A stretch of 64,000 bases of DNA from Virgibacillus_P tibetensis (GTDB lineage Bacteria > Bacillota > Bacilli > Bacillales > Amphibacillaceae), in the NCBI RefSeq assembly GCF_036026595.1, contig NZ_JARZFX010000003.1:124001-188000 (forward strand), in the 5' to 3' direction. The stretch's first letter is position 1. Each line of letters opens with the position of its first letter. This document shows, in pieces, positions 15,822 through 25,003 of this stretch. A program made the translations under genes and the position numbers. The notes beneath the pieces were generated by a model, which had not been told where the DNA came from, ran no database searches, and saw only the letters and a list, made by a program, of their open reading frames with translations.

Positions 15822-15960
15822 CTTTATTATCTCCTTACGTCATTTATTAGTTAATTTACATTTTAGTAGTTAGTTTAGTCCTATTGCAACCTTTGTTAAC
15901 TTACTATCACTTTACATATTATTCTATCCCTTATAGACTATTGTAGATGAGGTGAAAATT

Positions 15961-16794
15961 ATGGAAACGAAAAAACATTTAATTGCTCTTGACCTAGATG
16001 GAACATTATTAACAGATAAGAAAGAAATCAGTCCGCGTACGAAGCAGATTGTATTAAAAGCAATGCAGGAGGGTCATGTTGTTGTAATCGCAACAGGAAG
16101 ACCGCATCGAGCAAGTATTAATTATTATCATAACCTTGGTTTAAATACACCAATGGTCAACTTTAATGGCGCACTTATCCACCATCCAAGAGATAATAAA
16201 TGGGATGCGCTTCATAATCCGATGCCAATTAGAACTGCACATAAAATTGTTGATGCCTGCTATGAATTGGATGTTCACAATATCTTAGCTGAAGTTATGG
16301 ATGATGTATATCTTGACCAATATGATGAAAGAATAATCGATATCTTTCAATCAACACAAAATGATCCACCATTTAAAATTGGAAATATAAAAAATCAATT
16401 AAAAGATGATCCAACATCTGTATTAATACATCCCCGCGAGGACCATATCCAGCAATTACGAAGTCATTTAAATGATTATCATGCGGAGCTTATAGAGCAT
16501 CGTAAATGGGGTGCTCCCTGGAATATTATCGAAATTGTTAAAAAGGGCATGAACAAAGCAGTTGGATTACAAAAAATTGCCTATTATTTTAATATACCTG
16601 AGGACCGTATCATTGCATTTGGTGATGAGGATAATGATTTGGAAATGATTGACTATGCAGGTGTAGGTGTAGCTATGGGTAATGCGATTGATGAGTTAAA
16701 ATCGATTGCAAAGCATGTTACTCATACGAATGAAGAAGACGGTGTCGGTATTTTTCTTGAAAATTACTTAAAAATTAAGACGAAGACAACTTAA
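15961..16794 (+). CDS. yitU: HAD-superfamily Cof-type phosphatase
   Basis: Cof-type haloacid dehalogenase hydrolase, 277 residues. Motif I is LDLDGTLLT (nucleophile Asp), motif II VIATGRP, motif III Lys in VKKGMNKAVGL and motif IV FGDEDNDLEM. The type IIB cap fills about residues 85-190. Start is ATG 15961 after gatgaggtg; the GTG at 15952 is part of that site. In B. subtilis, YitU is one of the phosphatases that act on a riboflavin precursor. That activity is possible here but not provable from sequence. Confidence 0.92.
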   Translation: METKKHLIALDLDGTLLTDKKEISPRTKQIVLKAMQEGHVVVIATGRPHRASINYYHNLGLNTPMVNFNGALIHHPRDNKWDALHNPMPIRTAHKIVDACYELDVHNILAEVMDDVYLDQYDERIIDIFQSTQNDPPFKIGNIKNQLKDDPTSVLIHPREDHIQQLRSHLNDYHAELIEHRKWGAPWNIIEIVKKGMNKAVGLQKIAYYFNIPEDRIIAFGDEDNDLEMIDYAGVGVAMGNAIDELKSIAKHVTHTNEEDGVGIFLENYLKIKTKTT

Positions 16795-16841
16795 TTCCGA
16801 TATTTACCTCCTATATAAATTTAGGTATAAGCAATACTAGT

Positions 16842-16867
16842 AGTGAACGCATATTCAAGCGTTCACT
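16842..16867 (+). terminator. Terminator of yitU
   Basis: Perfect nine-base arms AGTGAACGC and GCGTTCACT with an eight-base loop, followed by six T. Confidence 0.88.
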
Positions 16868-16940
16868 TTTTTATTCACTTCCAGTATGAAAAACCATTTG
16901 CAATTACATGCGAATGAATTTTTTCTTAGGGGGTTTCATC

Positions 16941-17090
16941 GTGGGAAAACGCAGTAAGTCAAAGCGATTTAGTCAACAGAGCGCTGATTCTGTAAAAAAA
17001 CATGATGAGCGATTTCCTTATCGTTCACGTTTCACGGATGCTGAACGGAAACAAGAGGAAGCAGATAAACACACAGTAGGAGGGTTTTAA
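16941..17090 (+). CDS. Small basic protein, unknown
   Basis: A 49-residue, highly charged protein (VGKRSKSKRFSQQSADSV at the start, then KHDERFPYRSRFTDAERKQE). GTG 16941 has the strong site taggggg eight bases upstream. An upstream ATG at 16908 would add a hydrophobic stretch lacking a ribosome site. No membrane segment or Cys. Size and composition recall minor small acid-soluble spore proteins, but no SASP motif is present. It is directly joined to the DUF3813 gene (stop TAA touches its TTG). Confidence 0.7.
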   Translation: MGKRSKSKRFSQQSADSVKKHDERFPYRSRFTDAERKQEEADKHTVGGF

Positions 17091-17360
17091 TTGGAGAATA
17101 ACCTATTTCAACAGGCTAGAAATGCTGTCAATAATTTGTTGAACCGACAAGGCAACCAAAATCAAGGGCAGAACCAAAACCAGAATGCAACCATGAATGC
17201 AAATCAGCAAACGAACAGTATGTACGCTGAAGCAAACCAAGCAGACCAACAGGCAGCACAAAATGCGATACAGGCAGCATATAATGAAGCTTCTCCTGAA
17301 GAAAAGCAAGAGCTACAGCAGTTGGAAAACCAATTGAGGCAGCATAATCAGATACAGTAA
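17091..17360 (+). CDS. yizC: DUF3813 protein, YizC type
   Basis: An 89-residue protein starting at TTG 17091, immediately after the TAA of the preceding gene, with gtaggaggg as ribosome site. The N-terminal LFQQARNAVNNLLN helix is followed by an Asn/Gln-rich low-complexity segment (QGNQNQGQNQNQN) and a C-terminal Glu/Gln helix (EEKQELQQLENQL). Matches the DUF3813 family, which lies next to yitU in B. subtilis. Function unknown. The abutting stop and start suggest re-initiation. Confidence 0.8.
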   Translation: MENNLFQQARNAVNNLLNRQGNQNQGQNQNQNATMNANQQTNSMYAEANQADQQAAQNAIQAAYNEASPEEKQELQQLENQLRQHNQIQ

Positions 17361-17428
17361 TTAGATACTTGCATGTGTAATTACCACTTCATTATTTTTA
17401 ATGAAACGGATTTACTATAAAGTTAAGT

Positions 17429-17448
17429 ACCCCCCATTTTATATGGGG
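17429..17448 (+). terminator. Terminator after yizC
   Basis: CCCCCCAT/ATGGGGG hairpin with a five-base loop, then ctttcttttt. Confidence 0.85.
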
Positions 17449-17542
17449 GCTTTCTTTTTACCCGCTAGTTCAGTGCTTAATTTCTTTTTTAATATACCTA
17501 ATTCTGATAAGATGTAGATAAGTATGATTAGGAGGGAATAAT

Positions 17543-17806
17543 ATGGCAGTTCGAGCTGAGGCAACACCAAATCCAAACGCATTAAAGTTTACAACGGATA
17601 AAGTGATTTTCCAAGGTACCAACAGTATCTCTGTTATGCCTGGAGATACTAGTGAGCATGACATTTTAAATGACCTGATGAAAGTTGAAGGTGTGGACAA
17701 CGTCTTTGGTTATCAAAATTTTATTACTGTAAATAAACAATTCGACGCAGAGTGGGATGACGTATCTCCCAAGGTTCAGGAATTGTTCGAAAAACACGGG
17801 TATTAA
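17543..17806 (+). CDS. NifU N-terminal-like (Scaffold_NFU_N) protein
   Basis: An 87-residue single-domain protein. The start AEATPNPNALKFTTDKVIF is the hallmark of the Nfu/NifU N-terminal domain, followed by VDNVFGYQNFITVNKQ. The Cys-containing Nfu cluster domain is absent, so it cannot hold an Fe-S cluster by itself. In Firmicutes the same domain is the tail of YpgR/CvfC-type proteins and also occurs alone. Ribosome site taggaggg precedes ATG 17543. Possible accessory role in Fe-S or virulence-linked functions; no firm function. Confidence 0.88.
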   Translation: MAVRAEATPNPNALKFTTDKVIFQGTNSISVMPGDTSEHDILNDLMKVEGVDNVFGYQNFITVNKQFDAEWDDVSPKVQELFEKHGY

Positions 17807-17846
17807 GCGTAAAAGCGCAGGCCCTGTATTCAGTATGTAAATACAT

Positions 17847-17882
17847 AAACAGGAGATCAGTACTTAATCTGACCTCCTGTTT
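17847..17882 (+). terminator. Terminator of the NifU_N gene
   Basis: AAACAGGAG-TCAG pairs with CTGA-CTCCTGTTT with a small internal mismatch, followed by eight T on the plus strand. Confidence 0.88.
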
Positions 17883-17885
17883 TTT

Positions 17886-18344
17886 TTAGAACATAGTAGC
17901 TAAATCCACTGGAATGTAATTCGGATTAACAACCTTGCCATTATTATTTTTCCCATATAATGTAGCAATAAAAGTATCAGCACTTTCGGATGCTTCGACT
18001 GGGAGGGTCATCTTTATTTCGAATGTACTCCAGACCGAGCTTCCTTCCTCCAAAGTCACTTTTTCCTCTTCTATGAGAAGATCTTCCTCTAGTTCCAAAG
18101 TATAATAAATTGCACCTTCCGTAGCATTTGCTTCTCCAGTCATTATAACTTGATTACCGTCTACATTCACTTCCACATTTCTAAAGTTTACGGATGCTGT
18201 CTCTTCTGCTTCCGCACTTTCCTCGCTTTCAGTATTCGCTTCGCTTGCTGAGTCGGTTTCGGTTTCGGTTTCAGTTTCATTTTGATTATTAGTACAAGCA
18301 GATAATAGCAGTACCATTAATAATAGTAATATATTATGTTTCAC
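17886..18344 (-). CDS. Secreted lipoprotein with acidic linker
   Basis: A 152-residue lipoprotein. GTG 18344 lies behind aaaaggag. The signal ends in lipobox LLSAC (Cys17), followed by an acidic Thr/Glu/Ser linker (NETETETETDSASEAN, then EESAEAEETA). The globular part, about residues 60-152, is beta-rich. It occupies the place of the intracellular proteinase inhibitor gene ipi next to yitT in B. subtilis, but no BsuPI resemblance is evident to me. It follows yitT by 16 bp and probably shares its transcript. Unknown function. Confidence 0.78.
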   Translation of the reverse strand: MKHNILLLLMVLLLSACTNNQNETETETETDSASEANTESEESAEAEETASVNFRNVEVNVDGNQVIMTGEANATEGAIYYTLELEEDLLIEEEKVTLEEGSSVWSTFEIKMTLPVEASESADTFIATLYGKNNNGKVVNPNYIPVDLATMF

Positions 18345-18360
18345 ATTTATTCTCCTTTTG

Positions 18361-19203
18361 TTAATCTCGTCTGAAGAACCCGAAAATACCAGTTGTTTGC
18401 ACAATATTTGTAAAGGCATTGGGGTCTATTTCGTTTATTATTCTTTCCAGATCATATAATTCATACCGTGTAATAACAAGATACATCATATTTTTGTCTG
18501 ACTTTGTGTACGCGCCCTTAGCTGGAATAATTGTAATTCCGCGTACCATCGTTTTGTGAATTTCCTGCTGTAATTCTTCCGCCTTGTGGGTAATAATCAT
18601 TGCCGTAACCTTTTCATGTCGAGTATGAAGCGCATCAATAACACGAGTGGTTACATATAACGTTAATAATGTATACAATGCATTTTCAGGTTGGTATAAA
18701 AGGCCTGCCATTGCTATAATTATTGAGTTTAACATCATAAAGTAAGTTCCAATTGGCTTATCCTTCATTCGGGATAATACCATAGCTACAATGTCCATCC
18801 CTCCTGTAGAGGCCCCTACTTTCAATGTCAGCCCAACACCGATACCACCTAAGACACCACCGAATACAGCATTTAATATAATGTCCTGGGATAATTCAAC
18901 TACTGGTAATAATTCAAGAAAAACAGTTGTAAACATGACGGAAATAACACTGTAAACAGTAAAACCCTTTCCTACTTTATACCACCCCAGAATAGCAACA
19001 GGTATGTTAAATAACAGGAGTAATATACCTGTACTCACACCAACCCCAACAAAATCATTGAACACACTGGATACCAACTGTGCTGCCCCTGTAAAACCGC
19101 TGGCATAAACATTCGCACCAATTAGGAAGAAGTTCAGTGAGATTGCATTTAATATAGCACCAAATATTACGACAATAATTCGTTTTGCTTCAAATATAAA
19201 CAT
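18361..19203 (-). CDS. yitT: YitT family membrane protein (DUF161 + DUF2179)
   Basis: A 280-residue membrane protein with five to six helices in residues 1-190 (family motifs NFFLIGANVYASGFTGAAQL and KVGASTGGMDIVAM). A cytosolic DUF2179 domain at about 195-280 contains GRGITIIPAKGAYTK-like sequence (here RGITIIPAKGAYTK). A common Firmicute family of unknown transport function. Divergent from the degV gene, as in B. subtilis yitT/yitS. Confidence 0.92.
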   Translation of the reverse strand: MFIFEAKRIIVVIFGAILNAISLNFFLIGANVYASGFTGAAQLVSSVFNDFVGVGVSTGILLLLFNIPVAILGWYKVGKGFTVYSVISVMFTTVFLELLPVVELSQDIILNAVFGGVLGGIGVGLTLKVGASTGGMDIVAMVLSRMKDKPIGTYFMMLNSIIIAMAGLLYQPENALYTLLTLYVTTRVIDALHTRHEKVTAMIITHKAEELQQEIHKTMVRGITIIPAKGAYTKSDKNMMYLVITRYELYDLERIINEIDPNAFTNIVQTTGIFGFFRRD

Positions 19204-19364
19204 GATTACCTACCACCTCTCAACGAAAAAAAGAGACCTTCATTCAATTGATTTCGCTATTACTTTTATACTTTTTGAAATATTACCAAACTATACTTTG
19301 ACTATCCTTCTTTCTAGCATTAAACTAGAAGGAATACAAGTATTTGAAAAGGAATGAAGGTGAA

Positions 19365-20228
19365 ATGATGAATGTAAAGATTCTTACCGACTCTGCAAGT
19401 GATTTGTCAAAGGAACATTATAACGAATATGACATTGAATTGGTACCATTAACTGTTCACTTAGACGAAAAGGAATATGAAGATGCAGTTACAATTAACC
19501 CCAAGACGATCTATGACGCGATGAGAGAAGGAAAAAGTCCTAAGACATCTCAAGTATCTCAACAATCGTTTAAGACTATTTTTACATCTTATGCTAAAGA
19601 AAATCAACCTTTAGTATACTTAGCTCTATCTTCCGAGTTGTCAGGCACTTATCAAGCAGCAAAAATCATGCAGCAGGAAGTAATTGATGAATACCCGGAC
19701 GCACCAATTCATGTCATTGATACAAAGTGTGCTTCTCTTGGGTATGGTCTGATTGTCTTACAGATAGCTAAACTTGCAAAGGAAGGCGCATCCTTAGAAG
19801 AAATTATCGAATCTGCTACATACCAGACCCAGCACATGGAACACATCTTTACTGTAGATGACTTGGAATACCTCTACCGTGGTGGCCGCGTAAGTAAAAC
19901 AGCCGCCTTCGTTGGTTCCCTGCTAAAAATCAAACCCATTCTTCACGTCGAAGGTGGAAAACTAATTCCTCTCGAGAAGATCCGAGGATCCAAAAAACTA
20001 TTTAATCGGATGCTGGAATTAATGGATGAACGCGGGACTGATTTTAAGAACCAAACGATAGGAATTAGTCATGGCGACGATGTTGAAAGAGCCGAACAAC
20101 TGGCTTCCATGATCAAAGAAAGATTTGGTGTTCAGGAAATTGTCATTGAAATGGTAGGCTCAGCAATTGGTTCCCATTCAGGTCCAGGAACAATCGCACT
20201 CTTTTTCTTAGATAAACCTCATAACTAA
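19365..20228 (+). CDS. yitS: DegV family fatty-acid-binding protein
   Basis: A 287-residue DegV/FakB-type protein. ILTDSASDLSKEHYNEYDIE at the start, TSQVSQQSF (lipid head-group loop) and the C-terminal GSAIGSHSGPGTIALFF are family hallmarks. In Gram-positive bacteria FakB proteins present fatty acids to the kinase FakA for phosphorylation. Start chosen at ATG 19365 after gaaggtg; a second ATG follows directly. Position corresponds to B. subtilis yitS. Confidence 0.92.
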   Translation: MMNVKILTDSASDLSKEHYNEYDIELVPLTVHLDEKEYEDAVTINPKTIYDAMREGKSPKTSQVSQQSFKTIFTSYAKENQPLVYLALSSELSGTYQAAKIMQQEVIDEYPDAPIHVIDTKCASLGYGLIVLQIAKLAKEGASLEEIIESATYQTQHMEHIFTVDDLEYLYRGGRVSKTAAFVGSLLKIKPILHVEGGKLIPLEKIRGSKKLFNRMLELMDERGTDFKNQTIGISHGDDVERAEQLASMIKERFGVQEIVIEMVGSAIGSHSGPGTIALFFLDKPHN

Positions 20229-20237
20229 GTATGATAC

Positions 20238-20267
20238 TGATTCATAAGAGGATTCTTGTGAATCAGT
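20238..20267 (+). terminator. Terminator of the degV gene
   Basis: CTGATTCATAAGA pairs with TCTTGTGAATCAG (one mismatch), followed by seven T. Confidence 0.88.
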
Positions 20268-20431
20268 TTTTTTATTATTTAAACTGTTTTCCATAAGAAT
20301 GAAACTGTACCCGCACTTGCAATTTCGATACAAAAGCATAACTGTATTTCACTGAAGCATTTTGTTGTTAACAGCGGCATGACGACGTAGTGAAAATTCT
20401 CTTTAGTGATACTTTTTCTCTTTCTAAAGAA

Positions 20432-20635
20432 GGTTGAGTGGTTGGATTCGCTTCGGCAGAATACTTCGCTTTCCATGGGCACTTCCTCAGCCTCCTCAGA
20501 AGCAAAGAACGCGTATCCGGGGTCTTCGGACACGTGCTGTTCCCATAGGATAAGGAATGCTTCAGTGAAATTTCCTTGCACGAAGAAAATCGCTTTATAT
20601 TTTCGAGGAGTCTACGTATTCTGCCTGCGCTGATA
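20432..20635 (-). repeat. Family 1 repeat, inverted copy E, with inserted stem-loop module
   Basis: On the minus strand it reads GCAGAATACGTAGACTCCT, then about 60 extra bases, then ATGGGAACAGCACGTGTCCG and, after a loop, GAAAGCGAAGTATTCTGCCG. The flanks match copies A-C. The extra block (ending GCATTCCTTATCCTATGGG) resembles the stem-loop module of the family 2 repeats (ending GCTTTCCTTATCCTGTGGC). Confidence 0.65.
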
Positions 20636-20845
20636 AAGGTTTTCTGATTTTCTAGCTGTGGAAATGCAAGACGCCTCAAAAATACATCCGCATTCTATTC
20701 GTGTGATGTAATACGGCCGAAGCTTTACTGCGGGTCTTCAGTTGATGCTTTTCGCAGGAGTCGACTGTCCGCAGCGAAAATCAACAATCACAAATAGCGC
20801 GTATTTATTCACTAAATCAATGGATAAATATTATAACAAGCAAAA

Positions 20846-20990
20846 CACCAGCGGAGGAAAAACACGAAGACTCCCGCGGGAAAAGCGAGGCTAGCAAGAC
20901 CCCACAGAACGAAACGACAGTGAAGTTCGAGGAGGCTTGCAGACCGCCCGTGGAAAGCGTAGTGTATTTTCCGTAGTGGCAGCTAACGGG
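20846..20990 (+). repeat. Family 1-related Bacillaceae palindromic repeat, copy D
   Basis: Imperfect palindrome: GACTCCCGCGGGAAAAGCGAG on the left half, GAGGAGGCTTGCAGACCGCC in the middle right and CCCGTGGAAAGCG further right, with outer arms GGAGGAAAAACAC and GTGTATTTTCC. This general pattern is common in Bacillaceae intergenic regions. It shares layout with copies A-C (GACTCC-GGGAA ... GGAAAGCG). Confidence 0.75.
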
Positions 20991-21134
20991 TCTATTCCAG
21001 ATTTACGTCGTATTTAATAGAAATAATGAAAATCTAAGAAATGAATTATTTATTACATTTATGTAACAAATCTCATCTCTTGTTCGACTATAGATTAAAG
21101 GAAAAATTTTCTTATAAGAAACTGAGGTGTTCGT

Positions 21135-23348
21135 ATGAAAAAGAAATTAGCCCTGATTAGTGTAATTAGCATTATTGGTTTAACTACATTAGGCTTCATG
21201 CTATTATCCAACACAACTACCGCCGAGATTCCATCTGCATCAAGTTATGCACCCACCTTCAAAGATTGGACTATTCACTTCTCAGAAGAAATGGATCCAG
21301 ATACATTTACAAATAAGACTGTATCTGTAACTGATGCAAAAAATGAGCATCTATCTGCTTCCTTTGAGTGGAATGATTCAAACACCATTTTAACAGTAAA
21401 GCCTCCAGAAAACGGTTATACAATTGATCAAACCTATCTGATAACTATTTCTCGTGACGTACAGACAGTTAGTGGAAAGAAATTATCCGATTCTTTCAAA
21501 CACACATTTACTGCAGTAGCATCGGGGCTACCTGGAATTAAGGACGAAAATCAGCTTATGACGCTTTTAAAAGAACGAGCTGAGAGGGCTCGAAGTCAGC
21601 TGTTTTCAGCCGAGATGACAACAATGGAAATGAGTGACGAATCCAGCGACATGGGCGCAGATGGTGAACAAGCATCTGCCTCTGAAACGAATGTTCAAGT
21701 TAATGGAATTGATGAAGGGGACATCATAAAAAATGATGGCAGTTTCATTTACTTTGCGCGCGACACAGATATCGTCATTGCTACTAGTGATAAAGATAAA
21801 AGTAAAGTAGTTAGTAAAATTGATGAAAAAGATTTTCACCCCATCGAGCTATACATCCATGATGATTATTTAGTAAGCATAGGACATACGTACCAATCTA
21901 TACGTGAAAAGCCAACTAAGGAAGATGAATTTGCAGAAACAACTATTTACCCAAATCATCATAACCAAACGACTGCATTTTTCTATAACATATCCGATAG
22001 GAGCAACCCTCAGAAGATCAGGGAAGTAACCATTGAGGGCTCTTTTACAGCCTCAAGAAAATCGGATGATTATATCTATCTGGTGGCAAATGAACAGCCC
22101 CCCTTTCACATTATGGAAGAAATGGATGTAGATATGGAAGCTAGACCGTTTGTAAAAGACACTGCTGTAAGTGACACGGGTGCACCTGTAAGTTTTGATA
22201 GAATGTACTTTTTCCCTGAGAGTGATGACAGCAGCTTTATGCTGTTAACCTCTATAAACCTGAATAAGCTCGATGAAGAAGCAAAAACAGAATCTTATTT
22301 AGGCGCTTCTAACCAGTTGTATATGTCAGAGGACCATATTTACCTTGCTGTAAACAAGTACGATGACGAAAAAACAAATACAGATGGTGAAGCGGACATC
22401 ATGATCGCAAGAACTGCATCTTATACTGAAATAACCCAATTTAGTATTGATAATGGCTTGATCACATATCAAGCATCCACTGAAGTTGATGGCACGTTAA
22501 TCAATCAGTTTGCAATGGATGAACGAAATAATGTATTTCGAGTAGCTACAACAAAAGGCAATATGTGGCAGGACGATGAACCGTCTACCAACAATTTATT
22601 TACATTTGATATGGATTTAAATCCATTGGGATCTGTAGAAGGACTTGCAGAGGGTGAGCGAATTTATAGTATACGCTTCATGGAAGACGTCGCTTATATG
22701 GTTACCTTCAAACAAGTTGATCCTTTATTCGTTATTGATTTAAAAGACGCAAGTAATCCTGTAGTACTGGGTGAATTAAAAATTCCAGGTTTCAGTAATT
22801 ATTTGCACCCATTGGACGATACACATGTTATCGGGTTTGGGCAAGATACAAAGTTGATTGAAAATGCACAAGGAACTGAACCCCAAGTACTGATGAATGG
22901 CTTAAAAATATCTCTATTCGATGTAAGTGATCCTGCAAATCCCATGGAGAAATACAGTGAAACGATCGGTCAGGGTGGCTCATACAGCGAACTGAATCAT
23001 AACCATAAATCACTTTATAAGCATCCGGATGAAAATTTATTTGGATTCCCTGCTACGCTTTATGAAACAAAAACCGTCCAGAGAGAAGATATTACCTACC
23101 AGGAGGAAAAGTTTCTTTATGAGGGTGCATTACTTTACGAAATAACGCCTGAGGATGGGATTAAAATAAAGGACACCATAACCCATCAGAGTGAGGGTAG
23201 CGAGTACCCAGAGTGGGATTCTCAAATTAAACGGATAGTATCTGTCGATGATACACTTTATACCTTCTCTAATAACCAATTTAAAGTGTATACTATCAAG
23301 GACAAAAATATAATGAAGACAATACCTCTGCCTGAACTAATTTATTAG
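21135..23348 (+). CDS. Secreted beta-propeller protein with N-terminal Ig-like domain
   Basis: A 737-residue exported protein. Residues 8-27 are a hydrophobic signal or anchor. Residues 37-130 are a Big_5-like Ig domain (YAPTFKDWTIHFSEEMDPDT). An acidic Met-rich linker follows (about 150-180). From about 185 to the end is the Beta_propel-type domain, recognised by VNGIDEGDIIKNDG, VYMVTF-type blades (VAYMVTFKQVDPLFVIDLK) and SLFDVSDPANP. Such proteins occur in Bacilli and archaea; function unknown, perhaps cell-surface binding. ATG 21135 follows actgaggtg. No cysteine-based sorting signal. Family 1 repeat B starts right after the stop. Confidence 0.87.
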   Translation: MKKKLALISVISIIGLTTLGFMLLSNTTTAEIPSASSYAPTFKDWTIHFSEEMDPDTFTNKTVSVTDAKNEHLSASFEWNDSNTILTVKPPENGYTIDQTYLITISRDVQTVSGKKLSDSFKHTFTAVASGLPGIKDENQLMTLLKERAERARSQLFSAEMTTMEMSDESSDMGADGEQASASETNVQVNGIDEGDIIKNDGSFIYFARDTDIVIATSDKDKSKVVSKIDEKDFHPIELYIHDDYLVSIGHTYQSIREKPTKEDEFAETTIYPNHHNQTTAFFYNISDRSNPQKIREVTIEGSFTASRKSDDYIYLVANEQPPFHIMEEMDVDMEARPFVKDTAVSDTGAPVSFDRMYFFPESDDSSFMLLTSINLNKLDEEAKTESYLGASNQLYMSEDHIYLAVNKYDDEKTNTDGEADIMIARTASYTEITQFSIDNGLITYQASTEVDGTLINQFAMDERNNVFRVATTKGNMWQDDEPSTNNLFTFDMDLNPLGSVEGLAEGERIYSIRFMEDVAYMVTFKQVDPLFVIDLKDASNPVVLGELKIPGFSNYLHPLDDTHVIGFGQDTKLIENAQGTEPQVLMNGLKISLFDVSDPANPMEKYSETIGQGGSYSELNHNHKSLYKHPDENLFGFPATLYETKTVQREDITYQEEKFLYEGALLYEITPEDGIKIKDTITHQSEGSEYPEWDSQIKRIVSVDDTLYTFSNNQFKVYTIKDKNIMKTIPLPELIY

Positions 23349-23350
23349 CT

Positions 23351-23600
23351 GAAAGAGGCTGGGACATAACTAAATGGGAAGAACGAGAATCCGAACAATC
23401 GGAACTTAGCGTAGGCAAAATACGCAGACTCCTGTGGGAACAGCACGAGCTGAAGATCCACTGTGTGAAGTGCTCTTCTTCACACAGTTAGCTGAAGCCG
23501 TGCCCACGGAAAGCGAAGTATTTTGCCGAAGCGGTACATTTGCTCAGGCGTTAATGTTCGGATTTTCCTGAATAATCCCTCTCTTGTCCCAACCTCTTTC
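23351..23600 (+). repeat. Family 1 dispersed structured repeat, copy B
   Basis: About 250 bp beginning GAAAGAGGCTGGGACA two bases after a stop codon and ending TGTCCCAACCTCTTTC. These ends pair over 16 bases with one G-T. The interior is nearly identical to copies A and C, including the 11-bp apical stem. The remaining 116 bp to the next gene carry a promoter. Confidence 0.87.
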
Positions 23601-23658
23601 TTTTGTTCTTATTTTAGTCATATCATTCTTATATTTTATTGACAGTTTTGTAAAAGCA

Positions 23659-23687
23659 TTGATCTTGCTGCCTATTCCAATTATATT
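23659..23687 (+). promoter_or_regulatory. Sigma-A promoter of the 23717 membrane gene
   Basis: TTGATC (23659-23664), 17-bp spacer, TATATT (23682-23687), 30 bp before the start codon. Confidence 0.55.
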
Positions 23688-23716
23688 TATAGAAGGGTTT
23701 GTCAGGAGGATTCATT

Positions 23717-24934
23717 ATGCCTAAGGTCTTCATTCATTTTACTTTCTTTTTCTTTGTACTTACAGCTGTTTCCGGAGTGTGGATGCGAGCAATTCCCTTT
23801 TTTTCTAGCAGTACGCTTCCTTATACAAACATATTACATGCTCACTCGCATATAGCTATATTGGGATGGACTTTTACAGGGGTTTTTATTGTTTTTCTTA
23901 CTATTTTGTGGCCAACGATTAAACAACCTCGACAAGCTGTTGTTCTTCTTATCAGCTTATTTATAACGTCATTCCTTATGTTTATAGCTTTTTTATATCA
24001 GGGTTATGGCATTTATTCAATTATCTTGTCTGTCGTACACATTTTTGTGGAATACTGGACAGCGGTTTTTATTTATCGTGAAAGCAAAGCACAGCGGTTC
24101 CTTCCATCAACAGTATTCCTATTTATAAAAGGCTCGTTACTTACACTGGTCATTTCATCGATAGGCCCTTTTTCCCTTGGATATATTTCTGCAGCAGGGC
24201 TTAATGAATCTTATATTTCGGATATGGCCATCTACTTTTATTTGCATTTCCAATATAACGGTTGGTTGTATTTAATTTTGATCGGACTATTTTTACTGAT
24301 TTTGCATTCAAAAAAGATCCCTGTAAACCAACGGTTACTTACATTCGGCTTCTGGCTATATTTTATTTCTTTATTTCCCGGGTATTTTCTATCAATCTTA
24401 TGGGTTGATAACGGAGGTATCTACAACTTTCTTGCTACGGCTGGGAGTATTGGACAGTGGGTAGCAATTTTATGTACCCTACTGGCATTTACAGGTTCAA
24501 GGAGACACGTTAGAAAAAGCTTTTCCACCCTGACTATCGTCTTACTCAGTATCACCTTCAGTTTACTATTTGCCAAGAGCACTATGGAATTAGGGCTAAT
24601 TTCACCGACACTGGCTTCACTTATATATGACACGAGAAGTATTATAATCGGCTATTTACATTTTACGCTCTTGGGTTTTGTCAGTATTTTCATACTGGCA
24701 CAATACCAAATGGTTCACTTACTTACTGTTAACACCTACACAATATATGGTTTCGCCTTGTTTCTAACTGGTTTTGTCCTGAACGAATTATTTTTATTTA
24801 GTCATGGATTAATGCAATGGCTGAGGCTGCAGCCGATTACTTTCCACACACAGGGACTCTTTGCATCCAGCTTATTATTATTAACCGGCATCACCCTCCT
24901 CTGGATTTCTCGTTGTTTTAATAAAAATTCTTGA
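23717..24934 (+). CDS. Polytopic membrane protein with HAHSH motif (oxidase/NnrS-like)
   Basis: A 405-residue protein with about 12 helices. Helix 2 carries H41-A-H43-S-H45 (ILHAHSHIAILGW), resembling heme-ligand helices of cytochrome-oxidase subunit I-like proteins. Further in-helix His include VVHIFVEYWTA, FYLHFQYNGWLY and GYLHFTLLGFVS. It lacks the complete CuB set, so it is probably not a working oxidase. Start is ATG 23717 after tcaggagg. General architecture recalls the 11974-13218 protein but I see little direct identity. Role unknown; heme binding is inference. Confidence 0.78.
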   Translation: MPKVFIHFTFFFFVLTAVSGVWMRAIPFFSSSTLPYTNILHAHSHIAILGWTFTGVFIVFLTILWPTIKQPRQAVVLLISLFITSFLMFIAFLYQGYGIYSIILSVVHIFVEYWTAVFIYRESKAQRFLPSTVFLFIKGSLLTLVISSIGPFSLGYISAAGLNESYISDMAIYFYLHFQYNGWLYLILIGLFLLILHSKKIPVNQRLLTFGFWLYFISLFPGYFLSILWVDNGGIYNFLATAGSIGQWVAILCTLLAFTGSRRHVRKSFSTLTIVLLSITFSLLFAKSTMELGLISPTLASLIYDTRSIIIGYLHFTLLGFVSIFILAQYQMVHLLTVNTYTIYGFALFLTGFVLNELFLFSHGLMQWLRLQPITFHTQGLFASSLLLLTGITLLWISRCFNKNS

Positions 24935-25003
24935 ATGTAATAGAAAGTCTCCTCATACATTTTTAATAGGGACTGTACTAATAAATGGACGGAGGAGAAA
25001 TAC

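Larger units (their letters stand above)
20268..21134. other. Gene-free stretch filled with repeat relics
   Basis: No credible gene. It contains at least three relatives of the family 1 repeat: an inverted one at about 20432-20635, a partial at about 20715-20785 (reverse strand GTCGACTCCTGCGAAAAGC then GAAGACCCGCAG) and a direct one at about 20846-20990. The last 130 bp are AT-rich and probably hold the promoter of the beta-propeller gene. Confidence 0.7.

Noticed and set aside
20279..20679. Overlapping open frames of 75-103 codons on both strands
   Set aside because: They lie in family 1 repeat relics and have atypical codon use and no ribosome sites.
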